Below, one piece after another: positions 63,150 to 64,000 of a DNA stretch of 64,000 nt. The notes below the pieces were generated by a model. It was not told the origin of the DNA and did no database searches. It was given only the letters and a program-made list of their open reading frames with translations. This DNA comes from CBDBBY01 sp965203215. Lineage in GTDB: Bacteria; Pseudomonadota; Alphaproteobacteria; Rhodobacterales; Rhodobacteraceae. The stretch lies in contig CBDBBY010000001.1 in NCBI GenBank assembly GCA_965203215.1, forward strand, positions 558,001 through 622,000, in the 5' to 3' direction. Both the position numbers and the translations under genes were made by a program. The first letter of the stretch is position 1, and each line of letters starts with the position of its first letter.

Positions 63150-64000
63150 TTTGCATCATTTCTCGGCTGTGCGCCGGTCAATGACTGCATGCAAACAGCT
63201 TGCGCAGAACATGCGGCAATCTCCGCAGCGCAAGAAGGCCGCGAGCAGACTGAACACGAGAAAATTTATGTGGGGAAATGATTCTGAAAGGAACGCTCTT
63301 TCCGCGCATGCTGAATTGTTCGACGCGCATCAATCTCCTCGCGCGCATTTGCAAAGAAAAAGCAAGTTTCGGGAAGAAATGCCGGCTTTAGGCCCCGAGG
63401 CGCTATGAAAGTCCGGCGAATCGGCCAATATCGTCTTCACGTCCGTCCCCGCTTATGCAAATCACTACAAACCGGAATGGCGCTACACGACTGATGGCCT
63501 TTTGATATCTGATCGCGCGGCAAGGCGCCGCGCGGATCTTCGGTTGCGTGCTCTCGCCTTGAATTCGATAGGCCCTACAGTGTTGCGTTGGCCGACTGCG
63601 GAACTCAGTCGCAGTTCTTATCATTGACGGTCAATTTGAGTCTGCATTCCCGTAGGTTCAGGTGCGAAGCCCCTGCACTTCTCTTGGCCCTTGATGAATC
63701 GCTGAAATTGTTGGCAGTCAAACCGGGATTTCGAGCCATACGCCGAACATCAATGTCCTGAAAAAGCTGGCGCTTCCGAACAATCTTCGGAATGATTGCG
63801 ATCAGGAAAAGTTCGTTTGGCGGTTCAACGGAAAGCGCAGCAATCCTGTTTGCCTGCTCGATTTACGGCATTTGCGCTAAATTGCCAAAACGCAAAGGGG
63901 CAGACTCTCGATTGAATCACGACTGGCTGGGTGATAGCTTCGCTGAAGCGCCGCTCTCGACCGAGGCACGCGTTTGAGTTTGCCGACACAAATCGAGGAG
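63150..64000. other. 851-bp end region without a supported gene
   Basis: Only short frames without similarity or start signals are present. The promoter of the TerB cassette probably lies just right of 63150. Confidence 0.4.

Overview
The window looks like a chromosomal segment of an alphaproteobacterium, most easily a Rhodobacterales-like or related marine or host-associated lineage. Signs of this are an Irr-type operator in front of the suf operon, a YIP1-family membrane gene between sufD and sufS, an IscR-like regulator without the usual cysteine triad, the phoR-pstB-phoU-phoB block, and rpsB followed by tsf. Base composition is moderate, with a GC-rich insertion sequence and AT-rich islands that look acquired.

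Layout. 1-9.6 kb is mostly housekeeping: a YejA-type solute-binding protein, a DUF502 membrane protein, a pseudouridine degradation pair (psuK-like kinase, psuG), rpsB with a long repetitive acidic C-terminal tail, tsf, aroQ and a PfkB sugar kinase. 9.9-26.9 kb is one coherent catabolic island for an organosulfur compound. A ROK regulator and TctB/TctA diverge from tctC, a choline-sulfatase-like sulfatase, a GMC alcohol dehydrogenase, sulfoacetaldehyde acetyltransferase (xsc), phosphate acetyltransferase (pta), the sulfite dehydrogenase complex soeABC and a DASS/SLC13 permease. The genes read as a route: import, ester cleavage, alcohol oxidation to sulfoacetaldehyde, desulfonation to acetyl phosphate plus sulfite, acetyl-CoA formation, sulfite oxidation to sulfate, ion export.

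26.9-33.7 kb is an accessory region: two translationally coupled P-loop ATPase genes, the upstream one split by an IS110-family element whose non-coding end could encode a bridge RNA. 33.7-37.3 kb is the Pho block without pstSCA. 37.6-47.9 kb holds an orphan ParD-like antitoxin, tRNA-Arg(CCG) and the suf operon (iscR-like, cysteine desulfurase, sufB, then sufC, sufD, yip1, sufS). The suf operon is broken by 2.4 kb carrying a YbjQ-family gene, a cupin and a 164-bp MITE with a 9-bp target duplication. 48-53.6 kb is a patchwork: an alpha/beta hydrolase, a YIP1-like protein, a RidA protein, a small cupin, an IS110 remnant beside a duplicated piece of vapC, and a FitAB/VapBC toxin-antitoxin pair.

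53.9-63.1 kb is a minus-strand cassette of a small membrane protein, two paralogous TerB-N/TerB/TerB-C proteins, a BrxD-like (DUF2791) ATPase and an Lhr-like DEAD/DEAH helicase. It resembles predicted phage-defence or DNA-processing loci and is the best candidate here for a poorly described system. The organosulfur island is the second. The last 850 bases show no convincing gene.
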